This document shows positions 15,262 to 24,128 of a stretch of 64,000 nt of DNA, piece by piece. Below the pieces are notes generated by a model. That model saw only the letters and a list, made by a program, of their open reading frames with translations, ran no database searches and had not been told where the DNA came from. How positions within the stretch are numbered: position 1 is the stretch's first letter; each line of letters begins with the position of its first letter. Source of the DNA: Luedemannella flava (GTDB lineage: Bacteria > Actinomycetota > Actinomycetes > Mycobacteriales > Micromonosporaceae); NCBI RefSeq assembly GCF_039528515.1, contig NZ_BAAALT010000084.1, positions 1 through 64,000 on the forward strand, in the 5' to 3' direction. The translations under genes and the position numbers were made by a program.

Positions 15262-16209
15262 ATGGCAGCCCAGGTAGGTGCCCTTCGCCGACGCATCCGG
15301 TCGGTGAAGTCCACCAAGAAGATCACCAAGGCGCAGGAGCTCGTCGCGACGAGCCGCATCGCCAAGGCCCAGGAGCGGGTGGCCGCGTCGCAGCCCTACG
15401 CGACCGCGATCACCAACGTGCTCACGGCCCTGGCGAGCAACGCCAACGTCGACCACCCGCTGCTCGTGCCGCGGCCGGTCGTGCGGCGGGCGGGCGTGCT
15501 TCTCATCACGAGCGACCGCGGCCTGGCCGGCGGCTACAACGCCAACGCCATCCGTACGGCCGAGCAGCTCATCGCCCGGCTCAAGGCGGACGGCAAGCAG
15601 GTCATGCTGTACACGGTGGGCCGCAAGGGCCTCACGTACTACCGGTTCCGCAACCGGCCCGTCGAGGCGAGCTGGACGGGCTTCTCGGAGCAGCCGACCT
15701 TCGCCAACGCGCGGGAGATCGGCGAGACGCTGATCAAGGCGTTCGTGGCCGGTGCGGACGACGTCGACGACGTGGACGGTCCGCACCACGGCCCGGACGG
15801 CATCTGGGGCGTGGACGAGCTGCACGTGGTGCACACGCAGTTCCGCTCGCTCATGACCCAGACGCCGCAGGCGAACTTCCTCGCGCCGCTGCAGGTCGAG
15901 ACGACGGAGTCGGCGGAGCACCACGCGCTGCTGCCGGCGTACGAGTTCGAGCCGGACCCGGACGCGCTGCTCGACGCGCTCCTGCCGAAGTACATCAACA
16001 CCCGCATCTACGCGGCGTTGCTGGACTCGGCGGCGAGCGAGTCGGCGGCCCGCCGGCGCGCCTGCAAGAGCGCCACGGACAACGCGGAAGAACTGATCAA
16101 GAAGTACACGCGCGAGATGAACTCCGCGCGCCAGGCCGCGATCACCCAGGAGATCAGCGAGATTGTCGGCGGGGCGAACGCGCTCGCTGCCGCGGGAAGT
16201 GAAGTGTGA
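15262..16209 (+). CDS. atpG: ATP synthase F1 subunit gamma
   Basis: Central rotor shaft, 315 residues. The N-terminal coil shows RRRIRSVKSTKKITKAQELVA, and the C-terminal coil ATDNAEELIKKYTREMNSARQAAITQEISEIVGGANAL closes the shaft. A loop rich in Asp and His (DDVDDVDGPHHGPDG, about 172-186) is an actinobacterial insertion, longer than in E. coli. Such loops in mycobacterial gamma suppress ATP hydrolysis, so a similar role is possible here. ATG 15262 lies four bases after the atpA stop. Confidence 0.95.
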   Translation: MAAQVGALRRRIRSVKSTKKITKAQELVATSRIAKAQERVAASQPYATAITNVLTALASNANVDHPLLVPRPVVRRAGVLLITSDRGLAGGYNANAIRTAEQLIARLKADGKQVMLYTVGRKGLTYYRFRNRPVEASWTGFSEQPTFANAREIGETLIKAFVAGADDVDDVDGPHHGPDGIWGVDELHVVHTQFRSLMTQTPQANFLAPLQVETTESAEHHALLPAYEFEPDPDALLDALLPKYINTRIYAALLDSAASESAARRRACKSATDNAEELIKKYTREMNSARQAAITQEISEIVGGANALAAAGSEV

Positions 16210-16210
16210 G

Positions 16211-17647
<1,437 letters not shown>

Positions 17648-17665
17648 AGATCAATCCAGTACGGC

Positions 17666-17699
17666 TCAGGGCGCGCGGTCCGCGGATCGCGCGCCCTGA
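17666..17699 (+). terminator. GC hairpin after atpD
   Basis: A 12-bp perfect stem (17666-17677 with 17688-17699) with a 10-nt loop lies 18 nt after the atpD stop. There is no T-tract, so it may be a Rho-independent pause site, an mRNA 3' stabiliser or a weak terminator. It separates the main atp transcript from the LCP gene. Confidence 0.6.
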
Positions 17700-17815
17700 C
17701 CCGTGTGGACGGTCACCCTTCCGGCCGGGCGCCCTCCCGGCAACCGGAGAAACCACCGACGCGGTAACCTTTCGGCTCGGTGCCGACCCCCCGGCACCGT
17801 CTGGGGAGGTTTCAC

Positions 17816-18913
17816 GTGTCCCGTCGCGTGCGCGTCATCCTGTTCGCCGCCGCCGCACTCGTGCTCGTTGTGGCCAGCGTCTCGTTCGTGGGTTGGAAGC
17901 TGGTCGACAACGCCGACAAGGCGGTCCCGCAGACCGACCTGTTCGGGTCGGCGTCGGCGTCGGCGACCCCGCCGGCCGGCGTACCCGCGAGCCCGGCGCC
18001 CGAGCCGGGCGCCGACATCAAGGGTCCGCTGAACATCCTGCTCGTCGGCATCGACTCCCGCGAGAACATCAAGACCTGGCAGCCGCACGCCGACACGGTC
18101 ATGATCATGCATGTCGCCAAGGACCTGAAGAGCGCGTACCTGACCTCGTTGCCCCGCGACCTGGTCGTCCGGGTCCCGGCGTTCAAGAAGGCCAACTTCC
18201 CCGGCGAGACCACCAAGCTCACCCACGCGATGAGCTACGGCGCCCGGGTGCCCGGCACCAGCATCCCCAAGGTCGAGCAGGGCTTCGAGCTGCTGGCCAG
18301 GACGGTCAGCGACTACACGGGCATCAAGCGGTTCGACGCCGGTGGCATCCTCACCTTCAACGGCATCAAGGACCTCGTCGACGCGCTCGGCGGCATCGAC
18401 CTGTACGTCGACCAGAAGGTCACCTCGATCCACCGCAACACCAAGGGCGGGGCGCTGAGCCGGGTGGGCGGCACCCCCCAGACCTACAAGGTGGGCAAGC
18501 AGGTGATCAACGGCTGGCAGGCGCTCGACTACTCCCGCCAGCGCTACATCGCGGGCAGCGACTACGCCCGTCAGCGCCATAACCGCCAGTTGGTCAAGGC
18601 GATCATGGCCAAGCTGTTCAGCAGGGACCTGGTCACCAACCCGGCCAACCTCGACAAGGTCGTGAACGCGTTGGGCAAGACGCTCACCTTCGACGGCCGC
18701 GGCCACCGCCTGGTGGACTTCGCCTTCGCGCTGAAGAACCTCCAGCCGGAGAATGTGACGCTCGTCGGTCTGCCGGGCAACGGCGTCTACAGCGGCGGCA
18801 GCTACCGGGGCGAGGCGCTGGGCCCCATCCGCAAGGCGTACTTCGCCGCGCTGAAGTCGGACACCCTGGACGAGTTCGTTGCCGCCAACCCGAAGCTGGT
18901 CAACAAGAAGTAG
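17816..18913 (+). CDS. LytR-CpsA-Psr (LCP) family cell-wall glycopolymer ligase
   Basis: 365 residues. LCP enzymes attach lipid-linked glycopolymers (teichoic acid, arabinogalactan, capsule) to peptidoglycan. One N-terminal membrane anchor (about 8-30, VILFAAAALVLVVASVSFVGW) leads to an Ala/Pro linker and the LCP domain. The domain shows LLVGIDSREN, ADTVMIMHV, YLTSLPRDL with the conserved arginine, and QALDYSRQRYIAGSDYARQRHNRQ. GTG 17816 follows GGGGAGG by 6 nt; GTG 17780 is in frame but poorer. TAACCT (17765-17770) may be its -10 element. Its position between atpD and atpC is unusual. Confidence 0.92.
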   Translation: MSRRVRVILFAAAALVLVVASVSFVGWKLVDNADKAVPQTDLFGSASASATPPAGVPASPAPEPGADIKGPLNILLVGIDSRENIKTWQPHADTVMIMHVAKDLKSAYLTSLPRDLVVRVPAFKKANFPGETTKLTHAMSYGARVPGTSIPKVEQGFELLARTVSDYTGIKRFDAGGILTFNGIKDLVDALGGIDLYVDQKVTSIHRNTKGGALSRVGGTPQTYKVGKQVINGWQALDYSRQRYIAGSDYARQRHNRQLVKAIMAKLFSRDLVTNPANLDKVVNALGKTLTFDGRGHRLVDFAFALKNLQPENVTLVGLPGNGVYSGGSYRGEALGPIRKAYFAALKSDTLDEFVAANPKLVNKK

Positions 18914-18918
18914 GCCGA

Positions 18919-18949
18919 TTGCAGGTCAGCACCTGGCGCCTATTAGACT
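18919..18949 (+). promoter_or_regulatory. Candidate promoter of atpC
   Basis: TTGCAG (18919-18924) and TAGACT (18944-18949) with a 19-bp spacer lie between the LCP stop and atpC. Transcription would start about 25 nt before the GTG. This would give atpC a supply independent of the main operon. Confidence 0.45.
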
Positions 18950-18982
18950 TGGCCGCACCACGACAGGTTAGGGAGATCCACC

Positions 18983-19267
18983 GTGTCGAAGCTCTTCCAC
19001 GTCGAGCTCGTCGCCGTAGAGGCGAAGGTCTGGTCCGGTGAGGCCGAAGCGGTCTTCGCCCGGACGACGGAGGGTGAGCTGGGCGTCCTCGCCGGTCACG
19101 CCCCGCTGTTCGGTCAGCTCGCGAACCCCGGCCAGGTCCGGATCAAGGTCGGCGACGGCCAGGAGCTGCGCTACGAGGTCGACGGCGGCTTCCTCTCCGT
19201 CACGGCGGACGGGGTCACCGTCCTCGCGGAGACCTGCGCCCCCGTCACCGCGGCCGCAGCGCACTGA
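18983..19267 (+). CDS. atpC: ATP synthase F1 subunit epsilon, short form
   Basis: 94 residues, only the N-terminal beta-sandwich that contacts gamma and the c-ring. E. coli epsilon has 139 residues and M. tuberculosis 121. The pattern HVELVAVEAKVWSGEAE then GELGVLAGHAPLFGQLANPGQVRI is characteristic. After LSVTADGVTVLAE the protein ends with an Ala-rich tail, so the C-terminal helical hairpin that inhibits ATP hydrolysis in other bacteria is absent. GTG 18983 follows GGGAGA. It is separated from atpD by the LCP gene and probably has its own promoter. Confidence 0.93.
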   Translation: MSKLFHVELVAVEAKVWSGEAEAVFARTTEGELGVLAGHAPLFGQLANPGQVRIKVGDGQELRYEVDGGFLSVTADGVTVLAETCAPVTAAAAH

Positions 19268-19278
19268 TTGCCCCGCCG

Positions 19279-19698
19279 ATGAAGATCTTCGAATGGGTCT
19301 GCATCGGCGTCGGGATCGCCCTTGCGGCGCTGATGGTCCTGTTCATCCGTCGCGAGGTCATCTCCCGTGGCGGCGGGACCATCGACATGAGCCTGCGGCT
19401 CAACACGTTCGTCCCGGAGCGGGGCTGGTCACCCGGCCTCGCCCGGTTCGCGGGCAACGAGCTGCGGTGGTACAGGATCTTCAGCTTCGCCATCCGCCCG
19501 CGCCGGGTGCTCAGCCGGGCGCAGTTGACGGTCGAGCGCCGGCGGGCGCCCGAGGGCGAGGAACTGCTGGCCCTGCCGCCCGGCTACGTGGTCGTCCGGT
19601 GCGCCGGCGGCGCCGAGCCGGTCGAGATCGCCCTCGCGGAGTCGACCCTGACCGGCTTCCTCTCCTGGCTGGAGTCGGCGCCGCCCGTCTCCCGGTAG
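19279..19698 (+). CDS. DUF2550 family membrane-anchored protein
   Basis: 139 residues. A single N-terminal membrane helix (about 5-24, VCIGVGIALAALMVLFI) is followed by a basic domain with RFAGNELRWYRIFSF and RRVLSRAQLTVERRR. The family is actinobacterial and is found next to atpC in mycobacteria too. Function is unknown. It starts 12 bases after the atpC stop and ends directly against the convergent cobalamin adenosyltransferase gene with no gap. Confidence 0.85.
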   Translation: MKIFEWVCIGVGIALAALMVLFIRREVISRGGGTIDMSLRLNTFVPERGWSPGLARFAGNELRWYRIFSFAIRPRRVLSRAQLTVERRRAPEGEELLALPPGYVVVRCAGGAEPVEIALAESTLTGFLSWLESAPPVSR

Positions 19699-20271
19699 CT
19701 ACCGGTCGCGGCCGGGCACCCAGAGGACGTCGCCGTCCGGGTTGGCCACCCGCGACAGGATGAACAAAAGGTCGGACAGCCGGTTGAGGTACGTCACCGG
19801 CAACTCGCTCGTGTGCTCCGGATCGGCCTCCCGCAGGGCCCACGCCGTCCGCTCCGCGCGGCGGGTGACCGTGCGGGCCACGTGTAGCAGGGCTGCCCCC
19901 GGGGTACCACCCGGCAGGATGAACGAATCGAGCTTGCCGACCCGGGTGTTGAACTCGTCGCACCAGCCCTCGAGCCGGTCAACGTACGTCGGGGTGATCC
20001 GCAGCGGAGGCCACTTCGGGTCCGGGGCGATCGGCGTACTTAGATCTGCCCCCACATCGAACAGATCGTTTTGTACGATCCGCAGCGGGGCGGTGACGTC
20101 CTCGGCGAGCTGGCCGATCGCGAGGGCGACACCGATCGCGGCGTTCGCCTCGTCAACATCGGCGTACGCGGCGATGCGCGGGTCGGTCTTGGCGACCCGG
20201 CTGCCGTCACCGAGCGCGGTGGTGCCGGTGTCGCCGGTTCGGGTGTAGATACGGGTGAGGTGGACGGCCAT
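19699..20271 (-). CDS. Cob(I)yrinic acid a,c-diamide adenosyltransferase (PduO type)
   Basis: Transfers the adenosyl group of ATP to cob(I)alamin to make coenzyme B12. It has 190 residues. The ATP-binding N-terminus TRTGDTGTTALGDGSRVAK and the C-terminal RRAERTAWALRE and YLNRLSDLLFILSR blocks define the PduO family. It is transcribed away from murA, and the same pair occurs in other actinobacteria. TAGGCT lies 7 nt before ATG 20271 with no ribosome binding site, so the mRNA is probably leaderless. Confidence 0.95.
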   Translation of the reverse strand: MAVHLTRIYTRTGDTGTTALGDGSRVAKTDPRIAAYADVDEANAAIGVALAIGQLAEDVTAPLRIVQNDLFDVGADLSTPIAPDPKWPPLRITPTYVDRLEGWCDEFNTRVGKLDSFILPGGTPGAALLHVARTVTRRAERTAWALREADPEHTSELPVTYLNRLSDLLFILSRVANPDGDVLWVPGRDR

Positions 20272-20278
20272 GGGCTAC

Positions 20279-20284
20279 AGCCTA
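20279..20284 (-). promoter_or_regulatory. -10 hexamer TAGGCT of the adenosyltransferase gene
   Basis: On the minus strand TAGGCT ends 7 nt before ATG 20271. It forms a divergent pair with the murA promoter 57 bp away. Confidence 0.6.
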
Positions 20285-20340
20285 GGTGGCGTCGCGCTGG
20301 CGGGTCAGCCGCTGGGTGCGCGACCCTGGGACGACGACCC

Positions 20341-20346
20341 TACGAT
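20341..20346 (+). promoter_or_regulatory. -10 hexamer TACGAT, leaderless start of murA
   Basis: TACGAT ends 7 nt before GTG 20354. The longer in-frame starts upstream (from 20255) would run through this promoter and the adenosyltransferase promoter. Confidence 0.65.
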
Positions 20347-20353
20347 GGGCGCC

Positions 20354-21649
20354 GTGGACGTCATCCGGGTGACCGGCGGGACGCGCCTGGCCGGCGATGT
20401 GCCGGTCGTGGGCGCGAAGAACTCCGCCCTGAAGCTCATGGCTGCGGCGCTGCTGGCGCCGGGGCGCAGCACCTTGTCCAACGTGCCCCGGATCACCGAC
20501 ATCGCGCTCATGGCCGAGGTGCTGCGCAGGCTCGGCTGCCGGGTGGACGCCACGGACGCCGACGGCCTGGGCGCCGAGCTGGCCATCGAGGTGCCGGCCG
20601 AGGGCCTGGGCGCCGAGGCCGACTACGACCTGGTGCGTCGGCTGCGGGCGTCCATCTGCGTGCTGGGGCCGCTGCTGGCCCGGTGCGGGTCCGTCCGGGT
20701 GGCCCACCCCGGCGGCGACGCGATCGGCTCGCGCGGCCTGGACATGCACATCGGCGGGCTCGCCCGGATGGGTGCCGAGATCAGCGGCGAGCACGGGTTC
20801 ATCATCGCCACCGCCGAGCGCCTGCGCGGCGCCACGATCTGGTTGGACTTCCCCAGCGTCGGCGCCACGGAGAACCTGCTGATGGCCGCCGTGCTCGCGA
20901 AGGGCACCACCGAGATCGACAACGCGGCCCGCGAGCCCGAGATCGTCGACCTGTGCGACATGCTGACGGCGATGGGCGCGCAGATCGAGGGCGCGGGCAC
21001 GTCGACGCTGACGATCACGGGCGTCGACGAGCTGCGCCCGGTCGCCCACCGCACGATCGGCGACCGCATCGTGGCCGGGACCTGGGCCTTCGGGGCCGCG
21101 ATGACCCGCGGCGACGTCACCGTGACCGGGATCAACCCCGTCTCGCTGGAGATCGCGCTGGACAAGCTGGCGACCGCCGGCGCCGTCGTGGAAACCGCAA
21201 AAGATCAATTCAGGGTACGCATGGACGAGCGGCCCACGGCGATCGACATCGTGACGCTGCCGTATCCGGGCTTCGCCACCGACCTGCTGCCCATGGCGAT
21301 CGGCCTGGCGGCCGTGAGCGACGGCGCCTCCATGATCACTGAGAACATCTTCGACGGCCGCTTCATGTTCGTGCAGGAGGTCGTCCGCCTCGGCGCCGAG
21401 ATCCGTACGGACGGCAAGCACGCCGTGGTCCGCGGTCGGGACCGGCTCTCCGCCGCCCCTGTGCGCGCCACCGACATCCGCGCCGGCGCGGGCCTGGTGA
21501 TCGCGGGCCTGTGCGCCGACGGCGTCACCGAGGTGTCGCACGTGCACCACATCGACCGGGGTTACCCGGACTTCGTCGACGACCTGCGTCGCCTGGGCGC
21601 GCGGGTCGAGCGCGTGGCCGCGCCCCCGGAGCCCGAGTTCGGCCTGTAG
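20354..21649 (+). CDS. murA: UDP-N-acetylglucosamine 1-carboxyvinyltransferase, Asp active-site variant
   Basis: First committed step of peptidoglycan synthesis: enolpyruvyl transfer from PEP to UDP-GlcNAc. It has 431 residues. The N-terminus VIRVTGGTRLAGDVPVVGAK carries the conserved KN (AKNSALKLMAAALLAPG). The catalytic loop reads GGDAIGSRG, with Asp at residue 122 where E. coli has Cys115. This is the substitution known from M. tuberculosis MurA that makes the enzyme insensitive to fosfomycin. GTG 20354 is leaderless by the upstream -10 hexamer. Confidence 0.96.
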   Translation: MDVIRVTGGTRLAGDVPVVGAKNSALKLMAAALLAPGRSTLSNVPRITDIALMAEVLRRLGCRVDATDADGLGAELAIEVPAEGLGAEADYDLVRRLRASICVLGPLLARCGSVRVAHPGGDAIGSRGLDMHIGGLARMGAEISGEHGFIIATAERLRGATIWLDFPSVGATENLLMAAVLAKGTTEIDNAAREPEIVDLCDMLTAMGAQIEGAGTSTLTITGVDELRPVAHRTIGDRIVAGTWAFGAAMTRGDVTVTGINPVSLEIALDKLATAGAVVETAKDQFRVRMDERPTAIDIVTLPYPGFATDLLPMAIGLAAVSDGASMITENIFDGRFMFVQEVVRLGAEIRTDGKHAVVRGRDRLSAAPVRATDIRAGAGLVIAGLCADGVTEVSHVHHIDRGYPDFVDDLRRLGARVERVAAPPEPEFGL

Positions 21650-21653
21650 GGGT

Positions 21654-22151
21654 TCAGGCGGGCCAGCCGACGACGCGGCGGGCCCGGAACAGGTCGTCGT
21701 GGAACACGAGCACCCGCGTCTGCCCGTCCGAGCCGGTGGCGCGCGTGGCCCGGATGTCGGCGGCCGCGAGCAGGGTGACGGCGGCATGGGCCGCCTGCTC
21801 ACTCTCCACGGTGGCCACGACGCTGAGCAGGCCGTAGTCGTCATGGACGGGCGCGAGCCGGGGCGCGGCCTGATCGTCCGCGACGGTCGTCCCGTCCGCG
21901 ACGGGAGCGGCGGCGAGCGGCGCCTCCGGCAGCGGCGTCTCGGTCAGTGCCGGGTCGGGCACCGGGGCCTCCGGGGCGGGGCCGCCGGTGAGCAGCCCGT
22001 CGGCGATGCCGGGCCGGGCGTCGACGTCGTCGAGATCGTCGGGCTCCGCCACGTCGGAGAAGGCCCACTTGAGGACGAGGGCGAGTACGCCGACCAGGGC
22101 CAGGGCCAGGAACGGCGCGAGGAGATAACTCCAGCCGTGCGTGAGGGGCAC
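21654..22151 (-). CDS. Membrane protein with C-terminal DUF2007-like domain
   Basis: 165 residues. One N-terminal helix (about 8-28, YLLAPFLALALVGVLALVLKW), an acidic and Ala/Pro-rich linker (about 33-95), and a C-terminal ~60 residues (LLSVVATVESEQAAHAAVTLLAAADIRATR...RVLVFHDDLFRARRVV) with the ferredoxin-like pattern of DUF2007 proteins, proposed signal-transducing binding modules. GTG 22151 is the start. It is divergent from the dehydrogenase gene and convergent with murA with a 4-bp gap. Role unknown. Confidence 0.7.
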   Translation of the reverse strand: MPLTHGWSYLLAPFLALALVGVLALVLKWAFSDVAEPDDLDDVDARPGIADGLLTGGPAPEAPVPDPALTETPLPEAPLAAAPVADGTTVADDQAAPRLAPVHDDYGLLSVVATVESEQAAHAAVTLLAAADIRATRATGSDGQTRVLVFHDDLFRARRVVGWPA

Positions 22152-22274
22152 GCTGTCAGTGTGCCACCGCAGGTGGGGCGGGGTGCCCTGAACGGGCGTT
22201 CCGGCTGGGTCGGTAGGGTCGGCGCGAGGCCGCCGTGCTCCGGGCCGGCGACCGGGTCTGGAGGGAGAGGGCGG

Positions 22275-23126
22275 ATGGCGGGACATGTCGCGGTCGTCGG
22301 GGCGGGTCTCATGGGTTCGGGCATCGCCCAGGTGGCGGCCCAGGCGGGCTGGCGGGTGACGCTGCGCGATCTCGACGATGCCGCCACGGCCCGCGGCCTG
22401 GCGGGTGTGCGCGCCTCGCTGGAGCGCTTCGCCGCCAAGGGCAAGATCGCCGCCGACGACGTGGACGCCGCGCTCGCCCGGATCACCACCACGACCGACC
22501 TGGACGCCGTGGCCGAGGCCGACATCGTCGTCGAGGCGGTGTTCGAGCGGCTGGAGCTCAAGCAGGAGGTCTTCCGCTCGCTGGACCGGATCTGCCGGGA
22601 CGGCGCGGTGCTCGCGACCAACACGTCCGCCATCCCGGTCACCCAGATCGCCGCCGTGACGGCCCGGCCCGAGGCGGTCGTGGGCACCCACTTCTTCTCG
22701 CCCGTACCCATGATGGCTCTGTGTGAGCTGGTGCGTGGGTACAAGACGAGCGACGCGACGCTCGCGACCGCCCGCGCGTTCGCGGAGGAGATCGGCAAGA
22801 CGTGCATCGTGGTCAACCGCGACATCGCCGGCTTCGTCACCACCCGCCTCATCACGGCCCTGGTGATGGAGGCGGTCAGCCTCGTCGAGAACGGCGTGGT
22901 CACCCCGGAGGACCTCGACACCGCCTGCAGGCTCGGCTTCGGCCACGCCATGGGCCCGTTGGCCACGACCGACCTGACCGGCGTCGACGTGCTGCTCAAC
23001 GCGACCCGCAACATCCACACCGACACGGGCGACCCGAAGTTCTTCCCGCCGGAGCTGCTGCAGCGCATGGCCGCCGCCGGCGACCTCGGCCGCAAGACGG
23101 GCAAGGGCTTCTACGAGTACGCCTGA
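22275..23126 (+). CDS. 3-hydroxybutyryl-CoA dehydrogenase
   Basis: Oxidises or reduces 3-hydroxyacyl-CoA with NAD(P) in short-chain fatty acid or polyhydroxybutyrate metabolism. It has 283 residues, the single-domain length. The N-terminal Rossmann motif is VVGAGLMGSGIAQ; the catalytic His is in THFFSPVPMM (about residue 140), and the C-terminal helical domain has the GFGHAMGPL segment. ATG 22275 follows GGAGAGGGC. A TAGGGT hexamer (22213-22218) upstream may be the promoter. Confidence 0.93.
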   Translation: MAGHVAVVGAGLMGSGIAQVAAQAGWRVTLRDLDDAATARGLAGVRASLERFAAKGKIAADDVDAALARITTTTDLDAVAEADIVVEAVFERLELKQEVFRSLDRICRDGAVLATNTSAIPVTQIAAVTARPEAVVGTHFFSPVPMMALCELVRGYKTSDATLATARAFAEEIGKTCIVVNRDIAGFVTTRLITALVMEAVSLVENGVVTPEDLDTACRLGFGHAMGPLATTDLTGVDVLLNATRNIHTDTGDPKFFPPELLQRMAAAGDLGRKTGKGFYEYA

Positions 23127-23188
23127 CGTTGCGTTGGGTGACGGTGACGTCGCGTCACTTGGGTGCGCGCCACCGGCACGTCACCCTC

Positions 23189-23307
23189 CCCACTTTGCTC
23201 TGCTTCCTCATAGGAATCGGGTGCTGAGCTGCGTCGCTCTAGATGATCTAGAACGGCGTTCGTGACTCAGCGTGTGTGATTCCTATAGGGAAGCAGAGCA
23301 AAGTGGG
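23189..23307. repeat. 119-bp nested inverted repeat
   Basis: Outer arms of about 30 nt (23189-23218 and 23278-23307) are complementary with a perfect 19-bp core beginning CCCACTTTGCTCTGCTTCC. Inside lie GCTGAG/CTCAGC (23223-23228, 23266-23271) and a central palindrome TCTAGAT-G-ATCTAGA (23238-23252). It sits between convergent genes, so a two-way terminator is possible, but it is longer and more layered than a terminator needs to be. A MITE-like or structured RNA element is an alternative. Confidence 0.85.
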
Positions 23308-23363
23308 TGGGAGAGCATGCCGGGATCGCTGGGCTTAGTTGCGGACGGTAATCGACCGGCCGG

Positions 23364-24128
23364 TCAGCGGGCGAGCCAGCCGCCGTCGACGGGGAGGACG
23401 GCGCCGTGGACGTAGCGGGCGGCGTCGGACGCGAGGAAGACCGCCGCGCCCGTGAGGTCGTCCGGGTCGCCCCAGCGGCCGGCGGGGATGCGCTCGCGGA
23501 TGGCGCGCTCGCGGTCGACGTCGGCCCGCAGCGGCGCGGTGTTGTCCGTGGCGATGTAGCCGGGGGCGATCGCGTTGACGTTCACACCGCGGGCGGCCCA
23601 CTCGTTCGCCAGGGCGCGGGTCAGGCCCACGACGGCGTGCTTGGCCGCCGTGTACGACGGCACCCGGATGCCGCCCTGGAAGGACAGCATCGACGCGATG
23701 TTGATGATCTTGCCGGCGCCCCGGGGGAGCATGTGGCGGCCGGCCGCGCGGGACAGGTGGAACACGGCGTCCAGGTTGACCCGGAGCACCGCGTCCCAGT
23801 CGTCGGGGGAGTGGTCGGCTGCGTCGGCGCGACGGATGGTGCCGGCGTTGTTGACGAGGATGTCGAGGCCACCGAGGTTGGCGGTGACCGTCGCGACCGC
23901 GTCCGCCAGTTCGTTCGGGGTGGCCGTGGCCAGGTCGGTGTGGACCACAAGCGTGCGCCGGCCCAGGGCCGCCACCCTGGCGACCGTCCCGCCCGGGTCG
24001 CCGCGCCCGAGCAGCGCCACGTCGGCGCCGGCCTGCGCCAGAGCCGTCGCGAGCGCCTGCCCGATGCCCCGGTTGCCGCCCGTGACCAGAGCGACCCGGC
24101 CGTCGAGCCGGAAGCTGTCCAGCACCAT
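23364..24128 (-). CDS. kduD: 2-dehydro-3-deoxy-D-gluconate 5-dehydrogenase (KduD), SDR family
   Basis: Reduces 3-deoxy-D-glycero-2,5-hexodiulosonate to 2-keto-3-deoxygluconate with NADH, the last step before the KDG kinase/aldolase route. It has 254 residues. TGGNRGIGQ (cofactor), NNAGT, the catalytic S in NIASMLSFQGG and YTAAKHAV are in place. The N-terminus SFRLDGRVALVTGGNRGIG and PGYIATDNTAPLRAD are typical of KduD. ATG 24128 overlaps the stop of the isomerase gene. KDG kinase and aldolase genes are not in this window. Confidence 0.85.
   Translation of the reverse strand: MVLDSFRLDGRVALVTGGNRGIGQALATALAQAGADVALLGRGDPGGTVARVAALGRRTLVVHTDLATATPNELADAVATVTANLGGLDILVNNAGTIRRADAADHSPDDWDAVLRVNLDAVFHLSRAAGRHMLPRGAGKIINIASMLSFQGGIRVPSYTAAKHAVVGLTRALANEWAARGVNVNAIAPGYIATDNTAPLRADVDRERAIRERIPAGRWGDPDDLTGAAVFLASDAARYVHGAVLPVDGGWLAR

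Noticed and set aside
23127..23363. Insertion-sequence remnant
   Set aside because: Inverted repeats exist but there is no transposase fragment and no visible target-site duplication.
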